DNA of 64,000 nucleotides from Monosporascus cannonballus (Eukaryota > Ascomycota > Sordariomycetes > Xylariales): positions 1 through 64,000 of the forward strand of contig QJNS01000107.1 of the NCBI GenBank assembly GCA_004154925.1, in the 5' to 3' direction. Below the pieces are notes generated by a model. It was not told the origin of the DNA. It ran no database searches and saw only the letters and a list, made by a program, of their open reading frames with translations. Shown here piece by piece: positions 13,626 to 25,620 of this stretch. The stretch's first letter is position 1. The number at the start of each line of letters is the position of its first letter. Both the position numbers and the translations under genes were made by a program.

Positions 13626-16032
13626 TTAACTCTGCCAATTTCGGCGTTGTTGGTAAAAATCTTTTAACAGACGTTAGGTATTAATAAGATTTTTAGCAGA
13701 TTCCTAGGTATTTTCGGAATCTAAGTACTTTTTTCAATTAATTAGGTACTGGGTAAATCCGTTTTATTTTCGTATATCGAGGATGTCTTCCATTTTATAT
13801 ACCTGTTCGTCTTTCATTTTTATATCGTTTTATACCGTATATATTTTAATTATATTTGCTATTAACTTAAATAAAAAAATATGAAAAATTAGATACAATT
13901 TAACTTTTAATAAAAGTTCTAATTAGTAATTATTTTTTAAACTTTTCTTAGCGATTTTATATGAATTAATATATTTAAAATCGAATCTTTTATTAGGTCT
14001 TTTTGTTTAAATATTTTTTGTAACAAAGAAAACCATTTTTCCTTTTTTAAATGTTAATCTTTTTAACCCTTTTTAATTATAATATTTGTTTATTTAATTT
14101 CGTACAAATTTTAATTTTTTTATTTCTTAATATAATTATTATAGTTAATATAATGTAAAAAATATTTTAATATTAATTAAATTATCGTTACGTATTTTTT
14201 ATAAACTTTTAAAATAAAACCGAAATTTATATTCGTAAATATTATCTTAATACTTTCGTAATAATTGGTATCATAAACTAATTACGTAATTAGTAATTTT
14301 TTAACTTAAATATTTTATTTGTAATTAATATAATATCGTAAGTAAGTTTTTAAAGTTTAATTTATCCGTTTTATTTATTTATCCGTTTATAGTTTAAATA
14401 TATTAAATAATTTGTGATTTAAATCGATCTATGTTATAAAACTTTGCCAAAACTTTAATGCAAATATCGATCCTTTATTTGATATAATTTCTATTAGTAA
14501 TCCGTATATGTTAAAAATATGTTTAAAAAATGTATATTATTTGTTCGGCGTTTGTATCCTTATAATATAATAAAAAATAGGAAAATTTCGTAAATCAGTC
14601 GACAATTACAAAAATGTTATCATAATATATTCCCGTAATTAAATTTTCTGACATAAAAAGCTTAATAATAAAATCAAATATAACTAAATACCATAATCGC
14701 TTTACGACTGGTAATAGCTATAGTTTTTCGTATGGCTTATATTATTAAGTCTTTGCTTTAACGCAAATATTACATTGCCGTATAAATATTTGTATTATTA
14801 ATTATATTTTAGAAAAGAAATATATGTGTTAAAAATTTTTAAGGTTTTATAAATCCCTGCATATCCGTATAATTAATATTTATGTATTTTTCTTGCTAGA
14901 TCTTTTTGGTATTCCTTTGGAATTTGCATTTTGTCCGTTTTTTGGTTTTCTGAAAAACCGTCGTTATATTATTAAATTTTCTGATACATATTAAAAGGTA
15001 TTACCCGAATTATCGCAATTTGTTATAGGCGTAAATATCTTTTTATAGTAGTATCAAAAATTATATAGCTAATTTTGACCAATTTTTTTTCGAAATCTAG
15101 TCGCCTATTTAAAATATTTACTTTGCCGTTTTCTAATTTTTTCTTATAAATAGTAACGAAATCGAAATTCGCCAATTTCTTTCCGTATCGAAATTGTCGT
15201 CCTATAAGTTTTCTGGTGGTAATAAATCGGGTAAAGTTTTAATACTCCGTATAAACTTTATTTTAATATAGGCTTCTCTTTAAAAAATGCCTAAATTCTC
15301 GAAATACCATAATAATAGCTATAAATTCCTTATTTAAAATACCATAATTAAATTCGGCTCTTTTTAAGTTATATTAAAAAAATACAATAAGGTGTAATTT
15401 ACCTTAATTATTTCGTTATCTAATTACTGCGCTTAATACGTAATCCAAAATATCGGTTTTTAATTTAACGAGGCGGTTTGGATCGTACATAATTAATACT
15501 GGCTTGCTAATAATCGCATGGTTAATATCCTAAAATACTTTTTCCGTATCTGGCGTCTATTTGAATTCTTTTTTTTTCGTAAGATTCGTTAGGGGTATGG
15601 CTATCCTGCTAAAGTTTCGAATAAATTTCCTGTAATAGGTGGCGAATTTAAGGAATACCTGTATCTCCTTAACCATTATTGGCGTCTGCTATTCTGTGAC
15701 TGCAGTGATTTTCTTAAGGTCTATCTTAATATGTTCTGGGGTAATAATATGTCCCAGATATTTTACTTTTTATATATGGAACTAACTTTTTTTACGTTAA
15801 CAAATAACCTTACGTCTTATAAAGCTTGAAAAACCTTATAAACGTATTCTGCGTATACTTTTTCCGTCTTTAAAAAAATAAGAATGTCGTCGAGATAGCA
15901 AACGACGAAAATATCGAGGTATTCTCGTAGTACGTAATTAACCATTCGCTAGAAAGTTGTTAGTACGTTCGTAAGTCCCATTAGTGTAACCAAATACTTA
16001 AATAATCCGTATTTCGTCCTAAAGGCTATCTT

Positions 16033-16233
16033 TTATTCGTATCTTTTCTTAATCCTGATAAGGTTATATTTATCTCTGAGATCGAATGTTGTGAACCATT
16101 TAGCTCCGTAAAGTCGGTCCTTTATTTCTGTGATTAGGGGTAACGGTGTTCGATCCTTGATTATAACATCGTTTAGTTGTCGATAGTTAACTACAAGTTG
16201 CAATTTCCCATTTTTCTTTGGTACGAAGAACAT
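16033..16233 (-). pseudogene. Gypsy-2 reverse transcriptase fragment
   Basis: A 66-codon stop-free stretch of the gypsy-2 reverse transcriptase, starting [20 protein letters not shown] and continuing into [15 protein letters not shown]. These are the conserved VxKKxG, DYRxLN and FxxxDLxxxYxxI segments of Ty3/Gypsy enzymes, with the D of DYR replaced by N. It is cut at its N-terminal side by copia-1; the missing part (SKLPAEY frame) continues at 22289. The YxDD region downstream is beyond the first stop. Confidence 0.85.
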
Positions 16234-16240
16234 TGGATAT

Positions 16241-16478
16241 TGTCAGACCCAGCTGAAGTCAATCAAATAGCTAAGCCTTGGCTTAGTTTGATCACCGACT
16301 GAAACAAGGTTACTTTATGCACCCCCGGTATCTTTTCCTCTTAGCTACAGATATATTTATATGTATATAAGGAGGGTTCGTTACCCTTATTTTTTAATTA
16401 AAACCTTTTAAAGCTTATGCAACTTTTAATATATCTTTTTTTAGTTATATATTTTTATATATAATGTAAAATCTTATA
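16241..16478 (+). repeat. Copia-1 5' LTR
   Basis: A 238-bp LTR starting TGTCAGACCCAGCTGAAG and ending ATCTTATA. It matches 22045-22283 closely. It contains an inverted motif AGCTAAGCCTTGGCTTAG (about 16270-16288) conserved in both copies. Confidence 0.92.
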
Positions 16479-16495
16479 GTTATAAGCCCGGTCCG
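16479..16495 (+). other. Copia-1 primer binding site, half-tRNA(iMet) type
   Basis: The bases directly after the 5' LTR, GTTATAAGCCCGGTCCG, match the complement of an initiator Met tRNA anticodon arm (consensus GGTTATGAGCCC) with one G-to-A change. Drosophila copia is known to prime from such a cleaved half-tRNA. The match is by eye. Confidence 0.6.
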
Positions 16496-16585
16496 CATTT
16501 TTTTCTAGCCGCGCTTTAATATATTTATTATATATGTTTTATTAAAGTTATTCGAAACCTTGCTGTCGCTTTTGCGGTATACCTA

Positions 16586-16966
16586 TTGCTCTGTTACCAA
16601 GGATATCCATCGTTTAACTGTTATGCTTTTAGTTATCTTAGCCCGTTTACTTTTTGTATTACTTCTGAAGCCATAGTTGCCCAATTAACAGACCTTAACG
16701 AATTTTTTTCAGGACGCGCTTTTAGGTATTTACTTAAGAAAGGGACTTTTAAAAAGTATAACACTTTCAAGTTTTACGTTAGTACGAAAGTTGGTATGTT
16801 ATGGGCATATATTAACCCTAACGTGGCCCGAGTGCCACCTTTACTAACGATACTAATTTTTCCTAAGTTTCATCACTTCCAGAATAAAATGATTAACGAA
16901 TATGCCCTGGATGGCTCGAATTATTCGAAATTCGAAAAGGCCTTAAAGGCATATAATAGGAAGTAA
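16586..16966 (+). pseudogene. Copia-1 gag fragment
   Basis: A 126-codon stop-free stretch with no ATG at its start. It reads as the N-terminal region of a Copia gag (LWAYINPNVARVPPLL, then FPKFHHFQNK and LDGSNYSKFEKALKAYNRK). The frame ends at TAA, probably a RIP-made stop, because recognisable gag continues in nearby frames to the Asn-rich segment at 17.5 kb. Confidence 0.7.
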
Positions 16967-17517
16967 TCCTTATATATCGTTTAGGAAAAGGCATTCGCTA
17001 AAATTAGCACGTTCCTGAACCAGTCCGTTTATCCTGATTATTATTAAGTATATTAAAAAAAGGTTACGTTTCGAAAAAGGCTAGTTACTTTAAAAAATAA
17101 ATTCAAACCTAGTAATAACGCTTAAATTTACGAGGTCGACGTTCGATATAAACAAACGTTAAAAATTAATAAGATCCAGATAAATACTTGGTTATCCATA
17201 TACTGGAAGGTATATATTAAAACTACGGAACTTTAAATACCAGCCGTCGCAGGTTATTACGGTTACCTTAATTTCCTAAAGGCTGTTAACACTTACTTAC
17301 CCGATTTCTCTGTTACTCAGAGGGCTAAAATAAAAGAAGCCATATTCGAAGGTAAGAATCCTGCTAAGCTTTCACCCGTACAGAAATTCGTGGAACGGTT
17401 CCGAAACTATATGCGGTTATAGAAAGCTTAAGGCGTTACTGCAAAATAATTATTACGGGAAACGTTCGGTATTACCCTGAATAAAAAATTCCTAATCAAA
17501 CGGATATACTTTTAGAT

Positions 17518-17578
17518 AATCGAAATAATAACAACCGGAATAATAACAACCGGAATAATAACAGCCGGAATAACGGCG
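17518..17578 (+). repeat. 15-bp minisatellite coding an Asn-rich gag linker
   Basis: Three to four tandem copies of a unit like AATAATAACAACCGG encode repeated R-N-N-N-N, followed by a Gly/Asn run and a basic K/R-rich segment (KIRKKINKHISKKN). The position fits the C-terminal nucleic-acid-binding region of gag. Length may vary between copies of the element. Confidence 0.75.
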
Positions 17579-20500
17579 GCGGTAATGGCAACAACCGCCT
17601 TACGCCAAAACGTTACTATGAAGAAAAGTACTTTTTCAAAAACTATCCTTATATTAACGAAAACGTTAAACCCGATAAGTGGAACGAGGTTCCTAAGATT
17701 AGGAAAAAGATAAATAAGCATATTTCGAAAAAAAATTTTGGCAGAAAAAAAATTAAAAATTTGCAAAAGGAAAATAAGCCACAAATTCCTTAATTAACTT
17801 TAACGCTTTTCGTAATAAAACTTTTATAAGCCTATAAACTAGTAATATTACTACCGGATACAGCCTGAAAAAATTTATTTTGCTAAATACCTGTTCTAAC
17901 TTCCATATGGAAAATCGCAAAGCTAATTTTTTTGATTTATATTTACCGAAAGTTAGCGGAAAGCTTTTAACCGGAAGAAAGTATCTCGATATCGTAAGCA
18001 AAAATATACGAAAAATTACGTTTACTATACCGTCAGGAAGGTTTAACATTTTTTTTTCTGAAAAACTATTTATATATCCTTAATATACATATTAACCTAA
18101 TTTCGTACAAATTATTTCAGAAACCTGGGATTTATTAGAATTATAAGACCAACGTCGTATATTATAAGGCGTCAGGTACGAAAATGGCTAAGATTAATTA
18201 GATCGAACGCCAGCCCGTTATACATTACGTTAAAATAACGCCGGAGAACGACAATAACGATATTGTTCTAACAGCCTTTGCAATGACTGAAAAAAAGCCC
18301 ATTACCACCGTCCCGGAGGACGAAAGTAACCTAAAGGATGAAGTTATCCTCAAAAGCGAAAACGAAGATTTCGTTTCAGAGCTCTTAATTTAGGAATTCC
18401 TGCCTTCCAAACTAATCCCATAACAAAAATTTTATAGCAATAATTCTAAACTTCCTTTAAAGCCTTTAAAAGGAGACGTTACGTTATGGTATTAAAGATT
18501 TATATACCTAAATTTACGTACCTTCGAAAAGGTAATACAAACAGTTACCGGAACGAAAATCTATTTGCCCTTAGCAATTCAGTATCAGGATTATCAAGTT
18601 GCTAGAGTGCGGAAAAAATATTACAACGGTAACCAGTCAAGGAAAATAAACCTTTTAATACGATATACGTTAATTTTTTCGAATTTAATAACGCCTTTAA
18701 CGGACGTACGAAAACGTTAATTATTATTTATTTAATTATTAAAGTTAAAATTAGTTATACCTTGAAACGGAAAAAATATTTTTTAATTGCCTTAATAAAC
18801 GTAATAATCTTCCTTAAGAAATAATTTTATATCAAGGTTAAAACGATTGTATCAAACGGGGAAATTTCCTTCGGGAATAAGCTTCGAAAATAGCTTTTCG
18901 ATATAGGTATATTTCATAAGCCTTTATTTCCATATATTAAAAAGCCCGTAAGCGTTTAGGAACGTATCGAGGGCGTAATTATTACGAAAGTACGTTACTT
19001 AATTATAAACAGTAATTTCCTTTTTAATCTGTGGCCGGAAGTTATGGAAATAGCTATATATATCGTTAATCGCATATTTATCTAAGCCCTAGGTTAAAAA
19101 ATCTTTATCCAGTTTTTTAACGAATAATTAGCCAAAAAGGATAAAATACCTATTCCCCGAAAAAGGTTTAAAGGCGAACGTGGCGAATATCGTATTTTTC
19201 GGATTAAGGGTTTATGCGTTTACGGAAGTAACTCGTCGGGGTACAAAACGCCTAAAGAAAATAGATCTTAAAGCGTATATCGGCTACCTTGTGGGATACG
19301 TAGCTAATAATATATATCGAATATAAATTCTTTCGCAATAACGCGTTATTATCGCTAAAAACGTCATTTTCGACGAGACGAAAAAGTATTAGGGCAAATA
19401 AAAGAAATCCTTATTCCAAATCGCGGAACTAAACGACCAAATCGATAATATCCTTATTTTACCTATAATAACAATTTTCCTAAAAACGTTTAAAGTTATT
19501 TTTTAACAATAATCCCTTAAAAATAAATATCGTTAAGGGGGTGGATAATTTAGCAAAATAAAATAAGCTTAAAAAAGTTATTTACGATATTATCCTAATA
19601 ATTATAAATTTCTTTAATTAAAAAGTTTTATAAAAAGTTAGAAAATTAAAATCTGATAATTTTTATAAAGCTATTTCGAATAAAGATTTTTTTAATTCGG
19701 TAATTAATAATAATTTAGAAAAAAAACGCTTTAAGTATTACTGATAAAACGGACGATTCGGAACGTAAGGTTAAATAACTTTATTTGCTTATATCGGAAG
19801 TTATTTCAATTTTTAAAGACAATTTTTAACAATATTACGTATTATTACCGGATAAAGTTTAAAATATATTACTAAATCCTTTTTAACTATGCCAACGACG
19901 TACAGAGTTAAATTTTCTAGATTAGATAATTATTATCAATTTTAGAACGCGAAATGGAAAAAAAAGAAAACCACTTTCGACCAATACCAGTCATAAACTG
20001 GAATTCGAAAAACGCAATACGTATCTAACTGCTTTTAACGTTATTTTTTCGACTGCGATTAAGCATAATCGCTTATATTATATTAGCCTTCCCATTGCCC
20101 TTAAAAATTGGCAGGAAGTTATATAACATAAGTATATTAAAAACTAAAAGGCGGTTACGTAAAAAGAATAAAATCAGATATATCGGGTAAAGCGATCAGT
20201 TATCGTTACCCTATTATAAAAAGCAATTTAAAATATAAGTCCTAACGGTATCCTTCCGTTAATATAAAAATTTATATACAAATTTAACAAATATAGAGTA
20301 TTTTAGAAATTTAAGGCTAAAATAATTGTCCGTAACGATTTTCAATCCCGCAAAAATCTTAATACTTATGTTTTTACGTTAATAAGAAGGTGTTTCCGCA
20401 CATTTATAGCTATTACAATCCGATTTAATTTTAAGTTTTATTAATTTAACGCCGTTAACGCGTTTTTGTATAGCGATCTTAATAAATTAATGTACGTACG

Positions 20501-21820
20501 TTTTTTATAAGGATTCGTACGCCCGGATTTTTGTTTAAGGTTTCGGAAAGCCCTATACAGCTTAAAGCGATTACCATTTTTATAATAACGGGACTTAACG
20601 GCAGGATTAAAAAAACTAGGACTAAAATTGATTCCGGATAAGCTATATATTATAATTAATAGTTAGTTAACATTATTTTTTTACGTTAACGATATAATCA
20701 TAATGAATAAAATTTGTAATACAATATGTATAAATTTTTTTAACGAAACTAATATAACATTTTTATATTAACGACTTAAAGAATTTATATAAATTCCTTA
20801 AAATACGTATTTTGCGAAACCGCGTAACTAAGAAATTATGGTTATTATAAGATATTTATTAGGAAAAACTATATATACATTTCGAATTATGTAAATTCGG
20901 AAAATATCATTTTAAGGTCCTTAAATAAAAAAATTTTAAGAAATATTAAGGCAAAACGTTAATAACGTTTAAGAAATTATATTTCGAAAAGGTCGGAAAC
21001 CTATTATAAGGAACTGTCGCCATTCGCTTAAACCTAACTAAAGCTACTTCTTATTTATTTCGTTATTATAAGAACCTTAATTTTATACACCTTAACGCTA
21101 TTAACGAAATTATTTTTTACGTTTATTCCATACGTACCCTAACCCTGGAATTCAGAGGTAACGAAAATCTTAACGTACGATCGTTCCTATGCGCGAACGA
21201 CGTATCCTTCGCGGATAACCCTGACCGGAAAAGCTTCCAAGAATTTATACTATTATTTTTCGGTAGCCTTATCGTATAGAGGGCTAATAAGCAGGATATA
21301 GTTACCATTTTAAGTACGGAGGTTAAGCTATTAACTTTGTCGTAAACCGTTAAAGAAGCTTTTTTTATGCTAAAGTTATATAAGGTTATTAGATTAAAAC
21401 TAAACGAGAACTTAATTATCTAGATAGATAATAAGCAGATAATACGACTAGTTACTAAAAAAACTATACGCTTAATTACGAAATTAAAGCATATTAACGT
21501 CTATAATTATTGGCTTCGTAAAGTCCACGTAATAAAAAGGATAAAAATCGAATAAACGCCTATTAATATTATGGTAGCAAATAGGTTAATTAAGCCCTTA
21601 AAGCTTTAATAATATTAAAAGTTCGTTAAGCTGTTAAACCTTTAAAACGTTATTTTAAGGCTAAAAAAAGCTTAGGAAATATTAATTTTTCCTAAGCGTT
21701 ACCTAATAACGGAAAACTATTACTCCCGTTTCCTTTTTATCGTTTTTTCCTTTACCGTTTTTACACTTTTATCCCTAAACGACCTTAAAGGTAAGATTAG
21801 TAAGAAAGCTTTCTAACAAA

Positions 21821-21892
21821 ATTTTTGTGGTTTAACGGTATGGTATCAGGTCCTAACACTTAAAGGTATGGGTTCGAATCCCATTAAAAGCT
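21821..21892 (+). tRNA. tRNA-like sequence inside copia-1, upstream of the 3' LTR
   Basis: A 72-nt cloverleaf can be drawn: acceptor 21821-21827 with 21885-21891 (one A-C mismatch and G-T wobbles), an A box from T21828 through the loop AACGGTA, D-stem by G-T pairs, and a perfect 5-bp T-stem (ATGGG/CCCAT) around loop TTCGAAT, which is a canonical B box. The anticodon stem 21846-21850/21859-21863 pairs if two transitions are reversed and leaves an 8-nt loop, TCCTAACA. The isotype is unclear: CCT (Arg) if T21851 is T33, AAC (Val) if the loop is shifted. It may be a dead tRNA, a tRNA-derived insertion or part of the element. Confidence 0.45.
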
Positions 21893-21893
21893 T

Positions 21894-21934
21894 CGGAGGT
21901 GCGTCGTAAAGAATGCTTTATAATGCACCTTCCC
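21894..21934 (+). other. Stem-loop after the tRNA-like sequence
   Basis: GGAGGTGC at the left pairs with GCACCTTCC at the right, with an inner GTAAAG/CTTTAT stem. It sits between the tRNA-like sequence and the 3' LTR of copia-1. A T-rich run follows. Role unknown. Confidence 0.4.
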
Positions 21935-22044
21935 GACCTTTTATTTTCCTTATTTTTGTCCTAAATATCACGATATTTCCTTTTTGGGCATTTGTTTAAT
22001 GTCGTAAGAGCTTTAGCTATTAATTCCTGACAGCTGGGAGGGTA

Positions 22045-22283
22045 TGTTAGACTCAGCTAAAGTCGATCAAACAGCTAAGCCTTGGCTTAGTTTAATCACC
22101 GACTGAAATAAGGCTACTTTATGCACCCCCGGTATTTTTTTCTTTTAGCTACAAATGTATTTATATGTATAAAAGAAGGGTTCGCTACCTTTACCTTCTA
22201 GCTAGGACCTTCTAAAGATTATGCAACCTTTAATATACCTTTTTTTCAGTTATATGCTTCTGTATGTAATGCAAGATCTCATA
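22045..22283 (+). repeat. Copia-1 3' LTR
   Basis: A 239-bp copy of 16241-16478, preceded by a purine-rich tract (GCTGGGAGGGTA) that fits a polypurine tract, and followed by the target duplication GATAT. Confidence 0.92.
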
Positions 22284-25037
22284 GATATTCTGCCGGTAAC
22301 TTCGAAGGTCGAATTCATCTTTTCTATAGCCGATTTTCCAGGTATTTTCTGAAAGTACGCAGTTCGTCTTTGTTAAGGTTATAAATAGGGTAAAACTTTG
22401 TCGAAGATCCTTCTTTAAGAATTATTTTATAATCTTATTCGTTATATTTTAATAATTTCGTATCAAATTGTTTCTAAAAAGCTGCTTATATTTATAATAT
22501 TATAATAGCATATTGGTTAAAATTTCTAACTTTTAGGGCTGCTATTCTTATTATTCTAAATCGTTATTTAATTACTTTAATTTTAGTTTAATAATAACAA
22601 CGATACGTCGTATTTTTCTTTAATGGCCGTTTTTTTTTCTTATATTTTATTCCTTTAAGTAATAAGGTTTTTATCGTATCCTTATGCCTGTACTTATCGC
22701 CATTATCGATTAAATATGAAGATCTTAAGTTCTTTTTCTTTTATTTATTAATAAAAAATAAAACGAATTTTACGTGCCCAGTTCCGCTATTAATCAAAAT
22801 TCCGTACTGGCGTATCTATAATAATCCTAAGATCATATCGTAATTTCCAAATAAAACGATATCGAAATTAATTATTTAATATCGTCTTTTAATAAAAATC
22901 TCGAAATAATTAATTTCGCGTATAATTTTTCCGTTATCGTAAGCAAATTCCTAACTTTCGGTATTTATTATTATATAAGGTTTTAATTTATATTTCTATA
23001 GCAATTTAAGCTTATTAACTATATCCGGTACAATATAATTCCCGCCCAAAGTTCCGTAATCCACCATTACGGTATATTAATACGTTCCGATTCGTATATC
23101 TAGAATAATAAAGTTATTAACATTTCTTATCGTCGCGTTTAAAACCTTTTTCGGAAATTCCCTTTAACCCTTTTAAGTTTCGTTATTCTGTAACTTTTTT
23201 ATAAGTAATCTTTTTTTTAATTTTTATTCGAATCTATCGAACTTTATTTATGTGTTTTTATTTAACGCGTTAAGTTATTATATTTATCGTTATTACCGGC
23301 ATATTATTTCTTCAAATTATATTAATTACTTTTAATTTTCTTATAATTCCTTTCTTTAACGAATAAATTGTTCTTTTATGTTTACGACTATATCTCATTA
23401 TACGTTATGCTAATTATTATTCCAGAAATCTCCTGTAAATTAACGTATTTTTTCCTTAATAACCTTTTTTTAAGGGATCTATAATAAATACTAACTGAAA
23501 ATAAAAATCCGTAATAACTTTTTAATAATATTTTTCCATTATACGCTAAATCAACTCCTTTTCCGTTTGGTAGTTATATTATCTATAATAACAAAAAAGG
23601 TCTTCCTATAAGTATTACTTTCTTTCGGGCTAACTTTTTGTTTCGGCTAGCTGCTGGATATCTCCTAAGGCTATGATTCGAAATTATTAATACTATTATT
23701 TATCGTTCTTGTTATTTTCGGTATAATTTAAAAATTTAAATCCCTTATAATATATACGGGTAATTCGTTCGTAAATATATTGCTTTTATTTTTCGTAATC
23801 GGGATATTCTCGTCGTCGACAATATATAATATATATTTTGCCGTATCGATTAGGAATTCCGGGACAGATTTTTTTATCCAGTTCTAATACTTACGTAATT
23901 ATTTTTATAATATTTCTTATTATATTCGCGATACTTATTAAATTAATTGTCTGGCTTTTTATATTTCTTATCGAATTTCTTATCGTAATAATCCTTATTA
24001 AATCTTTTGTTATAAACCTGATATATATTTAGCTTAAATTAATTTTATAATTCTATTGTTATTTCCTTAATTATTCCTAAATTATCCTTTTAATATAGGG
24101 GTCCAGTTATTTTGCCGTAACTTTTTAGATTTTTTACATTTATAAGCCTTATGTCCCATTTTGCCGTAATTAAAACATTTAATCTGGCTCCAGTTTTATC
24201 AGTAGGTGACGCCAAATTCCATAGGTCCTAACGCCGTTCCGTAAAAAATAAGGGGTACGTCTTATTTCTTCCCCTGGTTAAACTTATTATATCCCGAACG
24301 TAAAGCATATTATCCCTTTTTTTCTTATCATTTTTCAAACTGTTAATTATCGATTTTAATTATTTCTGTAATATACCGGTTTAAAGCAACTAATTATTCG
24401 ATCCAAATAATTTTATTCTTTATATTATCTTTTAATTTTTTATAAAATATATCGATAAAGGCATTAACTTCGTTATTTCCCTATCCCGCCTTAGCTGCAA
24501 AATTTTTAAAAATTACGGCATATTTAAATATGGTTTTTTTATCGGAATTACAAAAGTTACTAAGCCATAAATTATTCTTTATCCTGATTGCCGAAGTTAT
24601 CGCGCATTTTATTTTCGAAATTAATATAAAATAAAAAATTTATTAATAAAATCCTCCTTATCCGATTTTCTTATTTCTAGAAAATTTCTCATAATAAGCT
24701 TAAACCAATTAACCATATTTTCCGTCAGGTATATTTTCACTGCTAAAACCATATCCGCTAAATTATTAATGTCCAGAAAACGAAAGTAAATTTATACCTA
24801 AATTAAGAAAATCTAAGGATTACTCTTTTTATCATAAAGTTCTGGCTTTTTAGGCATTATGCGGGCGAAAAAGGCTTGAGCAAGTAACGTAACCTTAATT
24901 TATCGGATTTTTCTTTCCAATTCCCGAATTCGAACCTAAAGCTGCTAAATAAGGGTTTTCTAAGCGCTGGTCGACATTTTGACAATATTAAATATTATTC
25001 AGAATTTAACGGTACTACTGAATAAAAGTTTATAACA

Positions 25038-25419
25038 TATAACGGCTAAACGGTTTAACTAATTATTAAACCTTAAGTTAACGGGTTTATATTAGCAGAA
25101 ATATCGTAGGAATTTAAATAATAAATATAATAATCGTATTATATCTTTTAATACCAATAATATAAAAACGTATTATAAGCAATTAATATTAATAAGTATT
25201 ATAAATTAAAGTTATTTAAATTATAAAAATAATAAATATCTTATATTTAACTTTTTTCAACTTATCGACTTTGGCCTTATGGGCTTTACGATCGATCTTG
25301 TCGAGCCTAGCTTTATAGGCTTTACGATCGATCCCGTCGAGCCATCACGTGACTTGACCCACATGGCTTAGTTATTGTTGCGACCGTTTTCCGAGGCCGT
25401 AACCTGTTGGGTCATAACA
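25038..25419 (-). repeat. Gypsy-2 5' LTR (right copy)
   Basis: A 382-bp copy of 12658-13039 that keeps more GC, especially in its last 150 bases. It ends ATAACA and is followed by the target duplication GGTCC. Confidence 0.9.
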
Positions 25420-25620
25420 GGTCCAGTTTTTTTCTGATAATAAAACGATAACTTTTGGGATCTGATCCAAGGCTAACGATTCGGGCGGTATTTCTATTTT
25501 TATTATCGGGGAATTTTCGGATTAGCTAGCTATACTTTGCGAGGTTGTTATTCTGCGTCTTTTTCCTGCTATTATTCGACATCCTAGTACGTAGGTCGCT
25601 GTAAACTGTCCTTTGCCTAA

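Larger units (their letters stand above)
16241..22283 (+). mobile_element. Copia-1: full-length Ty1/Copia retrotransposon nested in gypsy-2
   Basis: A 6.04 kb element with LTRs 16241-16478 and 22045-22283 and the target duplication GATAT (16236-16240 and 22284-22288). Joining the flanks restores the gypsy-2 frame ([11 protein letters not shown]). Copia gene order on the + strand: gag (about 16.58-17.8 kb), protease and integrase (about 18.2-19.5 kb), reverse transcriptase (about 19.95-20.95 kb, with RKALYSLKR and FFYVND, the Copia YVDD motif with D to N) and RNase H (about 21.12-21.6 kb, with NPDRKSFQEFILLFFGSLIV and DNKQ). RIP damage is milder in gag and RNase H than elsewhere, but no intact polyprotein remains. 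Confidence 0.93.
12658..25419 (-). mobile_element. Gypsy-2: chromodomain Gypsy element, split by copia-1
   Basis: Minus-strand element bounded by 382-bp LTRs and a perfect 5-bp target duplication GGTCC (12653-12657 and 25420-25424). Without the copia insertion it is about 6.7 kb, close to gypsy-1. Read on the minus strand: gag (about 24.9-23.1 kb) with a zinc knuckle near 24130-24200 whose second Cys is now Tyr (CFNYGKMGHKAYKC), protease near 22.9 kb, reverse transcriptase from about 22430 to 22289 continuing at 16235 after copia-1, RNase H about 15550-15130, integrase about 15030-14100 and chromodomain about 13870-13690. Its reverse transcriptase and the sequence next to the 5' LTR match gypsy-1, so they are one family with diverged LTRs. 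Heavily RIP-mutated. Confidence 0.9.
7390..25620 (-). mobile_element. Gypsy-3: outer chromodomain Gypsy element, split by gypsy-2
   Basis: A degraded Gypsy element on the minus strand in two parts: about 7390-12657 and 25420-25620. The left part reads as a chromodomain (about 8050-8180, HKEYGRNRQYLIR), integrase (about 8.3-9.6 kb), RNase H, reverse transcriptase (about 10350-10850, KLRLYMDY and LNKITLK) and gag up to 12657. The gag reading resumes at 25424 without loss if gypsy-2 and one GGTCC copy are removed (EIPPESLALDQIPKVIVLLS, then SEKNWT, then KSKKEGNNGK). Its reverse transcriptase differs from that of gypsy-1 and gypsy-2, so it is a different family. The outer ends and LTRs were not found; the stated ends are approximate. 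Confidence 0.65.
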
